Below, in pieces: positions 11,255-22,490 of a DNA stretch of 64,000 nucleotides (the stretch's first letter is position 1; each line of letters starts with the position of its first letter). A model generated the notes under the pieces. The model saw nothing but the letters and a program-made list of their open reading frames with translations. It made no database searches and had not been told where the DNA came from. Source of the DNA: Zhengitettix transpicula (taxonomy: Eukaryota; Arthropoda; Insecta; Orthoptera; Tetrigidae). Made by a program: the position numbers and the translations under genes. The stretch lies in contig CM073595.1 in the NCBI GenBank assembly GCA_037074705.1, positions 24,841,501 to 24,905,500 on the forward strand. The letters run 5' to 3'.

Positions 11255-11795
11255 TGTTTGCTAGCTGGGTTCCCGGGTTTTCATAATTATACTCAACAAC
11301 ATCCAAATCCCCGGACTTTACTCCAATATCGGTTCTTCTTGCGTTATTTTTATGTAACGGCCTTCCACACCTTCTCTAAACGTGCTCCCCTTCCATACTG
11401 AAATGGGTTGAAATTAAATACAAAAATGTCTGGAGAAACGCCATCTGAAAAAAAAATTCTATCCATTAAAATATTGGTCGTTTTAACACGATTGGAAATT
11501 TACACCCCGTCAATCCCCGCCCCTGGGGGGTCAAACGACCAGTTAAATGTCGGCGACATCCACAACCCCGGATTCGACTTCAATGTCGGCTATTTTCACG
11601 GTTACTTTTATGTAACGCCCCTCCACCCCCACCCTTAAGAGTGCTCCCCTTACATGCCGAAAAGGGTTGGAATTTTACACAAAAAACATCTGGAGTAGCA
11701 CTAAAATTCTCATTGACACAGAAACATATTTACTCTACGCAAATAACGACCGTTTAACATGTTTAAAAATTTTCTCTCCCGGCCACACAAAAACA
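11255..11795 (+). repeat. Family T repeat with two middle modules
   Basis: Starts with TGCTAGCTGGGTTCCCGGG. A module with the blocks CAACATCCAAATCCCCGGA, TTTATGTAACG, CGTGCTCCCCTTCCAT and GGGTTGAAATT (about 11290-11540) is followed by a second version of itself (about 11553-11790). It is therefore an internally duplicated, ~530-bp version of the element. An open frame across it has no recognised product. Confidence 0.8.
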
Positions 11796-12184
11796 GTCTA
11801 TTTTATTTCTTAGATTACTTGAATGATTTTAAAAATACGATCTCTGAATTTGATATTTAATTTCATCGTTTTTCCTTCGATTATAATCAGTAGGGGATCG
11901 TAGTAGCTCTAGTGTATTCTTATACTTATAACCTGAATCATATTTAATCTACTTTGGAACGTTTAATATGTGTTTACATTGAAGAAGGAATTTTTCCTAA
12001 TTACACCAATTCAATAATGATGCTAAATTACTTTTGAAGTCACTCTCATAGTGTGTCTGCCACAAAAAATTTAAATTCTACGTAGTAACCAATGTGTTAC
12101 TTTATTTAGTATCATTTGCTTTTATTTGTTAAACAGATTCCTTAAACCCAATATATGGCAACTCTTTCACACTTATCGCGTGCT
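11796..12184. other. No recognisable feature
   Basis: AT-rich sequence with no supported gene or repeat. Confidence 0.4.
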
Positions 12185-12415
12185 AAATTGGTAATTCAGA
12201 GAGTCGTCGATGCTGTGTCGGAGGTCCAGGAATTTTCTCGTTAACTTTGAATTCCACACAAGTCCGCAGGAAGAAGTTCACAAAATAACACGACCTGGGT
12301 TGCAAATTAACATCATTACGTGAAATTACCCTTACAAAAAAATTTTTTTTTTACAGAAATGCTATTCTGTGTGACGTGTGGCACCGTCCTGTTGGAATAA
12401 AACAATGTTCACATA
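12185..12415 (-). pseudogene. DDE transposase relic, copy 1
   Basis: On the minus strand, about 12410-12365 reads VLFQQDGATRHTE. After a stop and a T-rich stretch, the strand continues (about 12310-12185) as VISRNDVNLQPRSCYF, VNFFLRTCVEFKVNEK and a degraded tail. This is the order of the second and third catalytic regions in a Tc1/mariner-superfamily transposase common in insects: a QQDGATxHTA block, then a VISRNGDVNWPPRSCDL block and an LWG block. The conserved Asp of DGAT is present; the third acidic position is mutated. Stops and the missing N terminus make it inactive. The related fragment is at 20836-21036. Confidence 0.75.
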
Positions 12416-13385
12416 TTAAATAATACTGTTTGAAATCCGCCCGTTGTTGAATCGTATATCTCTACATGTTGACTTGTCATACACTAATTTATTTATTTGT
12501 CACGACACTACGCCATCTTTTCAAGTAAAGCAAGAGTAAACATCTGACACTTCTTGGTGACCAATTAATGTTAAACTCAAGGGAAAAATAGCTTCGTTTT
12601 AATAAACTGAAACCCATCTTCCTCGGTATTTTAACTTTCGTTTCATTCTTCACTATATTCCTCTTGTAAATGCTTTTATGAGACCGATGTCAAACTTATT
12701 GTATGAGAGTTTATTCCAGACCGAGCATGTCAAAACTTCAATGGCGTTACGTAGTCAACACGGCTTATTTATTGTTTGGGAGTTGTTTGATGTTAACATT
12801 GCCGTGGAGGCCTGCAGCGTGCCTGTACTTCTCATAACATCATAATAGTTAAATCAGTGTCAGGGAGGACTTTAAAGCGATCAACCTGAAGAGCTACACA
12901 AAATCAAACAAATTTGCATGCCAAACTGGGTATTGCCTTAATAAATTCAATCGTTCGAAATTATTTGCAGATGTAATTTATTAAAACAACTTTTATGTAT
13001 GTGATCAGGTTTTTCTTCAGTATTTTTCATAATGTTTTTTTTAAAAGTTAAAAAACTTAAATCACAATTCCTGTATCAAATTCAATTGAATGGCGACCAG
13101 GAACTAATATACACATACAATACCGAAATATCTGCAGATAATTTGTGATGTAAAATAAACTATAGGATTTATTAATATAATTTTGATTCTATAACCTTTA
13201 ATTTAAAATATTTTTTAATTATTTTACATAACTCAATATAAACATTCATTTAATCAATGCCAACTTATCGTTATAACTAAACATTAAACGCTATAATTAA
13301 AAAATAAAACTAAAAAATTACAAAATGTAAGTTAAAAAAACATTTTGTAAGTATCCGAGTACTGTAGCAGGTTTCACGTAGGGTT
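12416..13385. other. No recognisable feature
   Basis: AT-rich sequence. The first ~80 bp may still belong to the transposase relic. Nothing else was recognised. Confidence 0.4.
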
Positions 13386-13560
13386 GCGGGTGGCGCAGAT
13401 TGAATGAGTTGAGGGGAAGGGAGGCAGCGCGGAATAAACAGGCAAACACTGTCTAACGCGGTCAAACTCTACGCGCTTACTGAGGCTAATATAGCACCCG
13501 CCCAGAAGCGCAGTAAACTGGACCGCCCATATATTTGACGCGGACTATAATAACCTGTTA
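13386..13560 (+). repeat. Dispersed repeat G, copy 1
   Basis: A GC-richer block that matches the reverse complement of 47500-47695 through TAATAAACA, GCGGTCAAACTCTACGCGC, TTACT, AGAAGCGCAG, AACTGG and CCCATATA. It has no coding frame. Two copies in opposite orientation show that it is mobile or was mobilised, but the class is unknown. Confidence 0.65.
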
Positions 13561-14750
13561 TGACTATTTCAAACAGGGGATCTGAGAGATACAGAATGCG
13601 GCAACTTTAATTTGAAACACGATTTATAACTAAATCGTTGCGAACTCTTACTCGACTTGTAGACCAGAATAAGCAGGCTGCCAATGTGATTAAATTCAGT
13701 GACTCCTCTGCGGTGGGTCAGGGCTGTATCCAGGCAACCATTAAACCACGTCATTAACTATAATAAGACTTCTTCCCGTCAAAGATTTTCATCTTTCACT
13801 TTCCAGCTCTCAATATGGAATTCAAATTCGCAAATTAAAATCTCCAGTCTGTCGCACTTCCGCGTTAGAAACTCCACTGTCGTATAGAAACTCATTTTCC
13901 CCCTCTTAACTTTTCGAACCAAACTTTTGTGAAACAATACTGTTTCGGGTGTTGAATTTGGCCACATCTCCAACAAATTTTTATGTAGAACGACCTCAAG
14001 CCAAATAAACATTCCAAAAAGTGTCTGTACCATCTGGTGTTTACAACATATACTATGCTTGCTGAAAGCCGTAAATGCCCACATATCATCAAAATTACTT
14101 CGCTGACTACTTCCTAGCCACTTATCACTTCCTAAATATTCCGCCAGACATAAACCTTCGAGTTCATTCCGTCATTACAAAACGTAAACTCGAAAAAAGT
14201 GTCGTAATCAGTGGCCAGTGAGCTTAAGAACGAGCTTAAAGTAATTGATTCGAACCTTGAAATGGTTTATATTTATTATTAAGTAGTTAGAAATTTTTAT
14301 TATAAATATATACACTGAAATATTTTTGGAAGGCGCTGAACATTATTTATACAACACTTTGTTAAGGAAATAAATAAAATTTAGCCCTTTCAGGTCCAGT
14401 GGTGTCATTTGGTATCTTAATTCCTTGAGTTTAGATTTTCTTATATGTTGCCGAAAACCTCCATTCGTTGTCACGCTTTGTTTATTGTCATTGGCCAAAT
14501 TTGGGCGTAATTAAAAAAGAAAAAAAGATCAGGATTGACCAATTCCGACCGGAAACAGTAATCACATACCAGGCGTAATCTCTACCAACTGACCTACCCG
14601 TGTCGACTCCAGATCCGTAGTGAAATTCTTCCGTCCATTAGACCTGATGCAGGCTCACCTAAAATTCACTAAATCACAACGCTCACGTGGCCTAAATTTT
14701 AGGATTACATATGTAAAATTATCAAGGTTTTTTTCGAATTTTCAATTCAC
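13561..14750. other. Unassigned; open frames near 13780-14090 unrecognised
   Basis: A 101-codon minus-strand frame (13779-14084) is open in moderately GC-rich sequence but shows no motif. It overlaps other frames and has no convincing splice sites. Nothing else was seen. Confidence 0.3.
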
Positions 14751-14754
14751 AGAA

Positions 14755-14930
14755 TAGGGACTCAAGGGTGCATTAAATCATTTGAATTATAGTAACGGAA
14801 CCGGTAAACGGAGCCCCGGGTTCGATTACTGGCCCGGTCGAGTAATTTCCATCCTGATTCTTTAATTCAAATAATTTAATGGCCTCAATGGTTTGAGCTT
14901 GTGAAAGAATTCTCTCTCTATTAAAAAAGA
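14755..14930 (+). mobile_element. Possible tRNA-derived SINE fragment, a different family
   Basis: Contains GAACCGGTAAACGGAGCCCC followed by GGGTTCGATTACTGGCC. The latter matches the pol III B box and T-arm of a tRNA-like head. A convincing A box is not visible, and no second copy was found in the window. A decayed tRNA pseudogene is the alternative. Confidence 0.4.
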
Positions 14931-15124
14931 TATTAAAATAGTGGAACTGGAAGTAATAACATTTTAATTTGTTAATTATTATTTGGCCTGGATAGGGTTA
15001 ACTGTGCGGCCATATTTGTCAATTCGTTTATAACGTTTGCATGATGTACCATTCGAGTAAATTTACTTTCAACAGGCCTCAATAGAGGATATTATAAATA
15101 TAACTATATAAACTAAATAAACGT

Positions 15125-15373
15125 ATGGAAATAGAGAATTACATTATTACAAAAATCTTTCCTGTAGGAGAAGCTACGAATACCGAATTTTCCATAGAGG
15201 ATGCCTTGGATTCTGTCAGTAATGATATACACCTATTAAATTTCAGTACATGCCCCGAAACGAAAGATGTGTCACTTGTCACCTTCCGAAGCTCCTTTCA
15301 AGGCAAGGACGAGAGACGTGGAGACCTGATAAAAAAAATTTTGTCCCCTAAGCCTTACCAAGCAAAATTTTAA
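15125..15373 (+). CDS. Unrecognised 82-codon open frame
   Basis: The frame starts at ATG 15125 and ends at a TAA. Its composition (many Glu, Asp, Ser and Lys; STCPETKDVSLVTFRSS in the middle) is more protein-like than the surrounding sequence. No domain was recognised. There is no clear splice site or neighbouring exon. It may be a fragment of an unidentified element or chance. Confidence 0.2.
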   Translation: MEIENYIITKIFPVGEATNTEFSIEDALDSVSNDIHLLNFSTCPETKDVSLVTFRSSFQGKDERRGDLIKKILSPKPYQAKF

Positions 15374-16210
15374 AATTACCATTTTATTATGGTTGGTAAT
15401 GTTAACTCCTTCTTTTATAGTATTAAATGTCGGATTATTAGAGATAACTAACTTTAAAAGTGGTTAATCTGAAATGTTATTTCATAGTAGTTTCGTATAA
15501 ACTTAATTGAAAGTTTGTGTTGAATAATTCAGAAAGGCGTATAAATGTATATCGATTTATTATTCAATATAGGAAGAAAAATCTTAGCACATAACTCAGC
15601 GTGGGAAATAATTTTGCGCTGCGAACGGGTTAAAATATGTTTGTCTGCGCAGTTATATTTCATTAGAAGCTTTATCCGTCCCTTGATTCGATGCCAGTAA
15701 TTCATATTCTTGCGCTAATTGCGAGATCCGAGAAGCCGTAGGACATTAACTGTCGAAACACCCGATGAACCTTAATTGGCTCTCCTTTCTAAAAACGGCT
15801 CTCTATTTCGGTGCGTTATTGGGAATTTCTATTGTCCACTTCGCCTTCCCATATATAATGTCCAACTCCGGCCAATTCAATTTTGACGGATATTGTTAAC
15901 TCTCTGTCACGTTGCAAAAAAAAAGTGTAATTGTGAAAGAACACACAAATCATCTGTTGTTTAACATTGTTTTACAATTCACCTGATAAAGCTCCAACAG
16001 TAAATTAGCAAAATTTCCTTTAGGTTCAGAAAAAGCAGTCAATTATTTTTAAACGAACTAAATAAATATGTATTGAAATTAATTTTTTAACAATTCCAGA
16101 ATATATTTCTGAATATTATCCCATTATATTTGGATGTATATAGACATTATAGATATACGTACAGATAGGAGAATTTTCTTGGTTTATAGAGAAAAAAATA
16201 AATATCCGAA
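15374..16210. other. Unique-looking sequence with a GC-richer patch
   Basis: No gene seen. Positions 15600-15890 are less AT-rich, have no copy elsewhere in the window and have no open frame, so they could be conserved regulatory sequence. That is inference only. Confidence 0.3.
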
Positions 16211-16860
16211 TTTAACAATTATAATAACCTGACTTCTATTTTAAAAAATTTTAAAACAACCAACTTATTAGTAAGAAAAATAGTGTTATCAAAATAGGTG
16301 TATTTTTAAAATGAGTGTGATTAAAATTAAGTACGATAATAACAAATTAATAACCTTAAGAACATTTTTTAAAACAGACAATATAAACTGATTGACTTGT
16401 TTTAATAAATAATGGCATACGGATTATTTTTAATCTTCCCATAATTTAAATTAAGTTAAATAATATCAAACACAAAATTGACACTTTATTTAACAATGTT
16501 ATTTAAAAATTATAATAATCTGACATCCTTTAAAATAAATAAATTAACAATACAACCAACCTATTAGTCAGAAAAAAATGTTTTATCTAAAGAGGTCTCA
16601 TTCATGGATGAAACGTGGTGTATTTTAAAAATGAGATTGATTAAAATTAAGTATGATAATAATAAATTACCAATAAATAAACTTGAAAGCAATTGTTTAT
16701 AGTGCTACCCTTTTTAATTAAAACAGGCAATATAAATTGATTGATTTGTTTTAATACTTATAGCATTCGGTTTATTTTTAAAACTTACAATAATTTAAAT
16801 TTATTTTAAAATATAAGTAAAAAAATTAAGACAATAGTTAACATGTTATTTAAAAAATTA
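16211..16860. repeat. Diverged tandem duplication, ~291-bp period
   Basis: Copy one (about 16211-16500) and copy two (about 16501-16860) share ordered blocks: TTATAATAAyCTGAC, CAACCAACyTATTAGTmAG, GATTAAAATTAAGTAyGATA, CArACAATATAAAyTGATTG and CTTGTTTTAATA, then the ATAATTTAAATT and ATGTTATTTAAAAA ends. The second copy carries a short insertion near 16590-16620. Divergence shows that it is old. The opening block TTATAATAATCTGACTTC also occurs at 33253 and 34072, so the unit contains a dispersed repeat. Confidence 0.75.
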
Positions 16861-17845
16861 ATTGTCTTGTATGTAATTCTTGTTATATCGGGCATACGAA
16901 ACGATGTTTAAATTCTAATTTCGTTTGACATACAAATAATTAGAAATTTAAGGTCGAAAATTATTCAGTTATGGCCAAAAATATTTATTGGCAATGTAAA
17001 GATTTTTAATGAAGAATGTTAAAATTATTCTACATTTGTGAGAGAAATGAGCATATTAGATCTCAGGTTTCTGGTATTAATGTTAAAAATGACGCAAATA
17101 ATTTAAATAAATGTTATAACTCATTATTGTAATGTAGTAAATTTTTAATTTCAGTGTTATCTTAAAATTCAATAATACTCTTAACGTATCAATCAAAATC
17201 AGTTATTTAGGCCGCAACGTGTGAACCAACCGCACCTTAAAATTTTTTAATCTAAAATTTCCTATAAAAATTGTAAGTAATACTCTATAAATTAGATTTA
17301 CACAGAATTTGTTTTCTTTAAATTTTTTAGATAACTGAATTTAATTTAATATTAATTTTTTCTGACTGAAGTTTTTAACATTTATCCGAATTTAAGTCGA
17401 AGCAGCGTGATCTCGATTTCTCTGGACAAAACAAATCAGATAATTAATCACCTATCAATGAGTCAAGTAGGCAACTATCACATAACGTTTAAAAATTTTG
17501 TAAATATATTTTAAGAGGATGTATGCAAATCACTGATAAATAGAATTGTAGAAATGTCAAGTTATGAAAGTTTTAATTCATATTCTGTTACTTACAATAT
17601 TTGAAGTACTCGAGACTCTCCTAGATTTCAAGTTTCTTCAATATATTTAGGTCTTTGCTTAAAATAATTTACTGATTTCTGCACGAAAAAAAATATACAA
17701 GCTGTAAGTCTATTTTATGAAATGCTGCAGTTTCCAAAATATTATGTGTCCTAAAATCATAAATACTCTCCTTTTGAAGGTTTTTAACATAAATTACAAT
17801 AATTCCAAAACCTGGGCAAGGCCACTAATAAATCATTTATGAGAT
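16861..17845. other. AT-rich sequence with a short dispersed motif
   Basis: A GGCCGCAACGTGTGAACCA-like motif at 17211 is shared with 34098. No gene was seen. Confidence 0.4.
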
Positions 17846-18115
17846 TAATTACGAATTCATTGAAGAACTGAGAAACGTGAATTTCTGGCAGAAACATTCC
17901 GAGAAATTCAAGTTTATGCAGAAATAACGCAAAAAAATTTTCTCCCCTAGAGAACAAGTTAGATAATAAAAGAAAAAAAAGAGAACCAGTTGTTGAAACA
18001 TTGTTACAGCATAATGTATATACAACACACAATAGAGAACAAATTGCAGCCGACGCTTTAGAACACGTAAACAAGCTTAGCTTCGCCGATTTTAACGATT
18101 TTCTAATCCCAGGCT
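17846..18115 (+). pseudogene. Possible LINE ORF2 linker fragment
   Basis: On the plus strand, with one stop, about 17965-18110 reads REPVVETLLQHNVYTTHN and then REQIAADALEHVNKLSF. This resembles the region between endonuclease and reverse transcriptase in jockey-like LINEs, where a VYxT block precedes an A-DALE block. The fragment is short and lacks catalytic motifs, so the call is tentative. The minus-strand 117-codon frame over the same place is probably its shadow. Confidence 0.35.
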
Positions 18116-18469
18116 TAGTGTTGTTACTGGTAAACACTGCTTACTTAGATTTATTGGTGTCCTGAAGTGAGATTAATTGCCCCTTTAAATTTTTTTTCTG
18201 CTTGGTTAAGAATTTTACATATATTCAAATACTTACATAATAATTGCATGCCAAATGAAGACTTATCTTTTTAATTTTCTGTATTATTTCCTTCCGGGAA
18301 GCATAAAGTTATGGCATATATCATAAATCGAAAACAGTATGAATATTTTCCCATATGAGGTCATCCTACACACACAGCCACATAAATTTGCGGAAAAATA
18401 TTCTAGCTGACTAAAAAAAATTAATCATTGAACTAATTTGAAGAGTTTCTTCCAAGGAACACTTTTACT

Positions 18470-19470
18470 CAGCGAAGTCGGAGAGTTCTTTGATGGCTTC
18501 GAGTTTTGTGCAGAGGTCTATTGGTAGTCTTTCTGGTGTGGTCGTACATGCATGACGGTGAAGAGGGTGGCGCATGTCTCACGGGTGAGTTGAGGTTCCC
18601 TGGAAAAGATATATAAGTGTGTTAATTTAATAATTTTTTCTTTTCTGGGAGCGTTGTTTGTACGGCGAAGTTCGACGCTGTCTTTAAGTTCCTGGTGGAT
18701 TGATTCGTTGTTTTCATCATTCCATGTTCTGCTAAGTTCTTTTCTGGCTTCCTTGAAGATGTCTTGTGCTGAGCGGATGGTTATTGAGGTTAAGGGCTGA
18801 GATGAGTTCGCAATCCGCCGCATCATTGCCCATGATTCCCGAGTGTAAAGGTATTGCTTCTATTTCCGAAGTTAGGATTTCGTATCTGATTGATGGCTTC
18901 CATGGAATCTGTTACGATGATACGGTTTTTAAATCTGGATTTTGATTGCCATTTCAATAACTTTCTGCTGAAGTGGGTGACGCGAGTCAATTTGTTTTTG
19001 TGGTTTTTTTTTGGTTAAGTATTACAGCACTTGAGGTTGTGTAGTGAGTTTTGGGTGCGTCGCTGAAAATTTGTTTAGGGTCGTTGTGGGACAAGAGTAG
19101 GTTTCGTTGGTATAGATGAGGACACTGTTGGGTATGAGACTGAGTGAGGTCAGTAATTTTCCATGGTGAGAAGAAAGGAACAAAGTTGTGGATAATTTTC
19201 GGGGCTGAATGGAGTAGGTGTCGGATCGGGTTATTAAAAATTGTGTGGGAAGTTAAAGGGTATGTTGGGTGTTGTGGGACGTAGGTAGAGAGGGGTTGGG
19301 ATAGCGATCTGTTTTTTTGGTCATTTGGTTCCTGCATTTTTAAAGCGATTATGCTGGTAATCACCTTCCTCCTTATATGAATACGTACTTCTTTAGCTTC
19401 GTTGAGGAATCTGATGATTGGAGTAAATTTTCCTGTTTGTCGATGTGGCAGGTAAACCACAGGGTTCCGT
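18470..19470 (-). pseudogene. LINE RNase H domain and C-terminal relic
   Basis: On the minus strand, across two frames, the order is as follows. An NLLLSHNDPKQIFSDAPKTH block holds the first RNase H Asp (about 19105-19045). Then TSSAVIL. Then an IIVTDSMEAINQIRN block (about 18930-18880), which is the TDS box. Then HSGIMGNDAADCELIS (about 18850-18805), the GHSGIxGNExAD box. Then a tail with KIIKLTHLYIFSREPQ (about 18620). This is the RNase H domain plus C-terminal tail of a jockey/I/R1-type LINE ORF2. It is frameshifted between the second and third blocks. Upstream it is cut off by the Penelope-like tail near 19470, so the reading frame that crosses that point is chimeric. Confidence 0.8.
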
Positions 19471-19875
19471 ATTTTGAGAGGCCGTGCCAGGAGCGGACAA
19501 CCTCCCCCTCGTCCCCCTCCCACAATCCTAACCACTGAGCGAGCAGGTATAAAGCAGAGCAACTTTATTGCTTAAGCTACAGTCTTGGTTTTAACATTAA
19601 ATGAATGTAATACAAGTTTAATGTATAACATTTCTGAAACTTATCTGGATTTATAATTTCTATCTCTATCTATAATATGGCAACTGTTCCAATTGGTAGT
19701 GGTTCGTTTAATAAATATGCTTATAAATGATCAATTGAGACATTAATCTTTTAACAGTTATATAGGCGAAGTCTAGAAGATGACGACAGAGCTTTTAGTC
19801 GTCGAAACGTTGCGTTCTAATATAATTATGCAAAACCCGGTTGAACTCCGAGAACAATATATTGAATATATCTGA
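19470..19875 (+). mobile_element. Penelope-like element 3' end with hammerhead-like fold (plus strand)
   Basis: The segment GAGCGGACAACCTCCCCCTC plus GTCCCCCT, followed by AACCACTGAGCGA, matches in inverted orientation the C-terminal end of the Penelope-like relic at 20390-20735. It is therefore a second copy of the same 3' region. About 260 bp further on, CTAGAAGAT is followed by a perfect 6-bp stem GACGAC (19782-19787) with GTCGTC (19798-19803), a 10-nt loop, and directly by GAAAC (19804). Hammerhead ribozymes have CUGANGA, stem II and then GAAA, and they are known from Penelope-like element termini. Here the CUGANGA core has an extra A, so activity is doubtful. Confidence 0.55.
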
Positions 19876-20389
19876 CGTACTTAAATAAATGAAAACGGCA
19901 ACCTCTTTAGTTATAAATTTATTATTAATTTACATTTTTAAATGTTATAATAGAAAAACATTATCAAAGTATCATCCCTAATTTATTAGGACCTCTTCAT
20001 GTGTTGTAAAGTCAATTAAATTATCTAATTTCAAAATTAGTCTTCCTAAAAAATTCCAACAAAGCAAGATTTTTTCAATTTTATAATACAATTAATTAAA
20101 AATGTATTGAACATTACTTACAATTTAATAAAATGTACTGGACATAAATTTCTAAGGTGCGATTTTCCCACACATTTCAGGCGAAAATTCTGTTATGTTT
20201 GCAACTGTTGAGTGTTTTGTTAAGTTTAAAGAAACGATGGAAATAAATATTATTTTAAATACATTAAATGGATTAGAACAATAGGGAATCATAAATTCTA
20301 TTTAAATTAATAGTATCAGTTGTTTGCGTTAATGGTCGAATCATTGGAACGAACATTACATTTCACTCAGTGGTCATGGCCAGGGGGAC
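19876..20389. other. AT-rich sequence between two convergent Penelope-like ends
   Basis: No gene seen. A second hammerhead-like motif, expected on the minus strand if the 20390-20735 copy had a full 3' end, was searched for by eye and not found. Confidence 0.4.
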
Positions 20390-20735
20390 GAGGGGAAGGT
20401 TGTCCGCTTATGGCATGGCAGAACATCGCACGACAGCAACCACAGGGAGCGTAACTCGTATCCGGAATCTCTGTTCAAATTAGAAGGGTCTCTTCCTTAG
20501 TTCAATGGCTTCATGAATCTTCCGTGCTCAGAGAGAATTTTCCCTGGCATCCACGGCTATTTTGTGGTTCGTCTCTATTTAGTGTTCAGGATTGATTAAT
20601 TTGCCCTATTCGTAGGTGTCTTTCATGTTCTTTGATTCTGATTCTCACCGATTGGCCGGTTTCTCAAATGTAAGATTTACCACATACACATGGGATTTGG
20701 TAAATCTCTTTCACGATTAATTCATCTTACAATTT
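20390..20735 (-). pseudogene. Penelope-like element GIY-YIG endonuclease relic
   Basis: On the minus strand, about 20725-20600 reads VKEIYQIPCVCGKSYI, then a stop in place of Gly, then ETGQSVRIRIKEHERHLRIG and QINQS. About 20600-20460 then reads, in the other frame, IETNHKIAVDAREN, ARKIHEAIELRKRPF and FRIRVTLP. The IYQIPCxCGKSYIGETG block and the IKEHE block are the GIY-YIG core of the C-terminal endonuclease of Penelope-like retroelements. The EAIEIRK block is its conserved end. Two stops and a frameshift show that it is dead. The reverse transcriptase part is missing: the next recognisable sequence is an unrelated transposase relic at 20836. Confidence 0.88.
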
Positions 20736-20835
20736 ATCATGCATAGATACACGATTCTACAAATCATAAAACAGTATTATTAGTATGCGTGTTCGGTGAG
20801 TTGTAGCGACAACTAATATAGACCTGAATTCCCTT

Positions 20836-21036
20836 CTCTTCCAATAGGACGGTGCTACACGTCACACAGCACAAGGGACTGTCGCATTATTGCACGAAAT
20901 ATTTCATGAAAGGTGAGGTGTACTGTCGGTTCAGACCGTGCTATCTCGTGTGGGATTATGTAAATCGAATTTTTTACGAGAAAATTGCACGAACAATCCG
21001 TGATCATCACACGAACAATATAAGTTACTGACACCA
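20836..21036 (+). pseudogene. DDE transposase relic, copy 2
   Basis: On the plus strand it reads LLFQ, a stop in place of Gln, then DGATRHTAQGTVALLHEIFH and ER. After a gap it reads LVWDYVNRIFYEKIARTIRD and HHTNNIS. This matches the DGATxHTA second catalytic block and the LWGYVK...TIxxLK end of the same insect transposase family as the relic at 12185-12415. The intervening block with the third acidic residue is mostly deleted. Confidence 0.75.
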
Positions 21037-22094
21037 TTTAAAATAAGATAATCCTCTTTGAAAACAAATGTTATTTCAATTATTTCCCCGGTATTAAAAC
21101 CGCTACAAACGAAAAACTTTATTCCAGAATCACAATTCGACGTCCGCAATTTAAATTTTTATTTGCTTGTTCTCTCCTACTTTGAAGTCTCATTCGATGC
21201 GGTCAGAAACTCATTCGCTTCTTCTAAGAGAAACTGGACAGACTTTTAATTTTCAGCGATGTTCATTTTCAAGTCCACTGCCAACAGTAATTTTAGTTCT
21301 ACTTTATTCTGCACGAAAAAATTGTTACAAAAATGTCAAAGTTTTCGTTTCCATCTTTCAAAAGTCTACGTAACCATTCCTAATTCGATATTTGTACTTT
21401 TATTTGTAATTGAAAACTTCATCTATTTTCTTCGTTGCTTCATTAACACTGAATTGGTTATTCCGGTTTTTTCAAGCGCACTAGTTATTATAAAAAGACA
21501 GCAATGCTTTTAAGAAATAAAATATTTTATGTATTTAATATACGATTCTCGGTTTATTAATCGGGTCAAAAGACGACGTTTCCGCGATTATCATCGCCGT
21601 AGTCTGTTAGACAAATTGATTCATCGGGAAAGCCTATATTCATTAATACATTAATGTTCTTGTCACAACCTCGCTGGGATTAGCAGTGTTTTTTCTGCAT
21701 TTTAGTCAACCATTAATTAAAATTGCTTTTCCCCTCATCATATTTCCCTGAGTCCATAAATACCACATTTGATTCCGCTAACAGTTCAACACAATGAACT
21801 ATCTCTGTTTAAACACTAGTCATCAGTTTTATATAATTATATTACGTTGAAGATGTATCGTATTAAAATATTATGGAGGCTTTGAGTGATTTATTAATGT
21901 CACTCCTGGATTATAATTATTCATAGTATTGAAAGTAAACGTTGTTCCTACATTTTCATAGACTCTATAATAACTATACTGTAGAATAAAGTATTATTAG
22001 TAGTTATATTCTCGCTATGATTGATTAATTTTAAAAAAGAGTACAATATCAGTACTAGATCCTGATCACCTGAAAAAAATTCAAAACCACAATT
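21037..22094. other. No recognisable feature
   Basis: Overlapping plus-strand open frames at 21058-21513 are AT-driven and resemble nothing. No repeat copy was recognised. Confidence 0.4.
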
Positions 22095-22490
22095 TAGGGC
22101 AAAAAAATCATGACCTCAGTGTTTTGGGACCAAACGGGAATAATTTTGGTCGAATTTCTACCTAATTCCTCAAAGATATTGTGAGACCCTTAAAAATCTC
22201 AAAAGGAGCATTAAAAGCGAAATAGTGCTGGCGAGAGGAGTGTGCTTGTTGCTCGACACAGCCTTAGCCACCACGGCGCTTTTTGACTAATTTTATTGGG
22301 ATGTTTTGAACCACCCCCGTATAGCCATGATTATTATATCTTCACCTCCCTGAAGGCAGAATTAAATTTTCAACTGACTAGCAGGTGCAGGAAGAAGCTC
22401 TGAAGTGGGGGAAGGAGCTGGCGAGACACGGCTCACATATGCATTGAACCGGATAGCGATTATGTGGTAAAATAGACAAGTGTATCAACA
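22095..22490 (+). pseudogene. Mariner-like transposase relic (old)
   Basis: In shifting plus-strand frames it reads KIMTSVFWDQTGIILVEFLP (about 22105-22165). Next comes CLLLDTALATTALFD (22250-22290), where the Asp stands for the second catalytic residue. Next come FYWDVLNHP and PPYSHDYYIFTSLKAEL, the HPPYSPDLAPxD block with about six residues lost. The end reads IKFSTD, stop, QVQEEALKWGKELARHG and KIDKCINNI. This is the expected order of a mariner-type transposase from its middle to its C terminus. Stops, frameshifts and the missing N terminus show it is long dead. It is unrelated in detail to the two 1.3-kb mariners. Confidence 0.8.

Noticed and set aside
14790..14830. A functional tRNA gene
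   Set aside because: Only a B-box and T-arm-like part is present. No acceptor stem or A box, so at most a SINE or tRNA pseudogene fragment.
19471..19562. N-terminal part of the 191-codon minus-strand frame
   Set aside because: It is antisense to the Penelope-like 3' tail on the plus strand. Only the downstream part belongs to the LINE RNase H relic.
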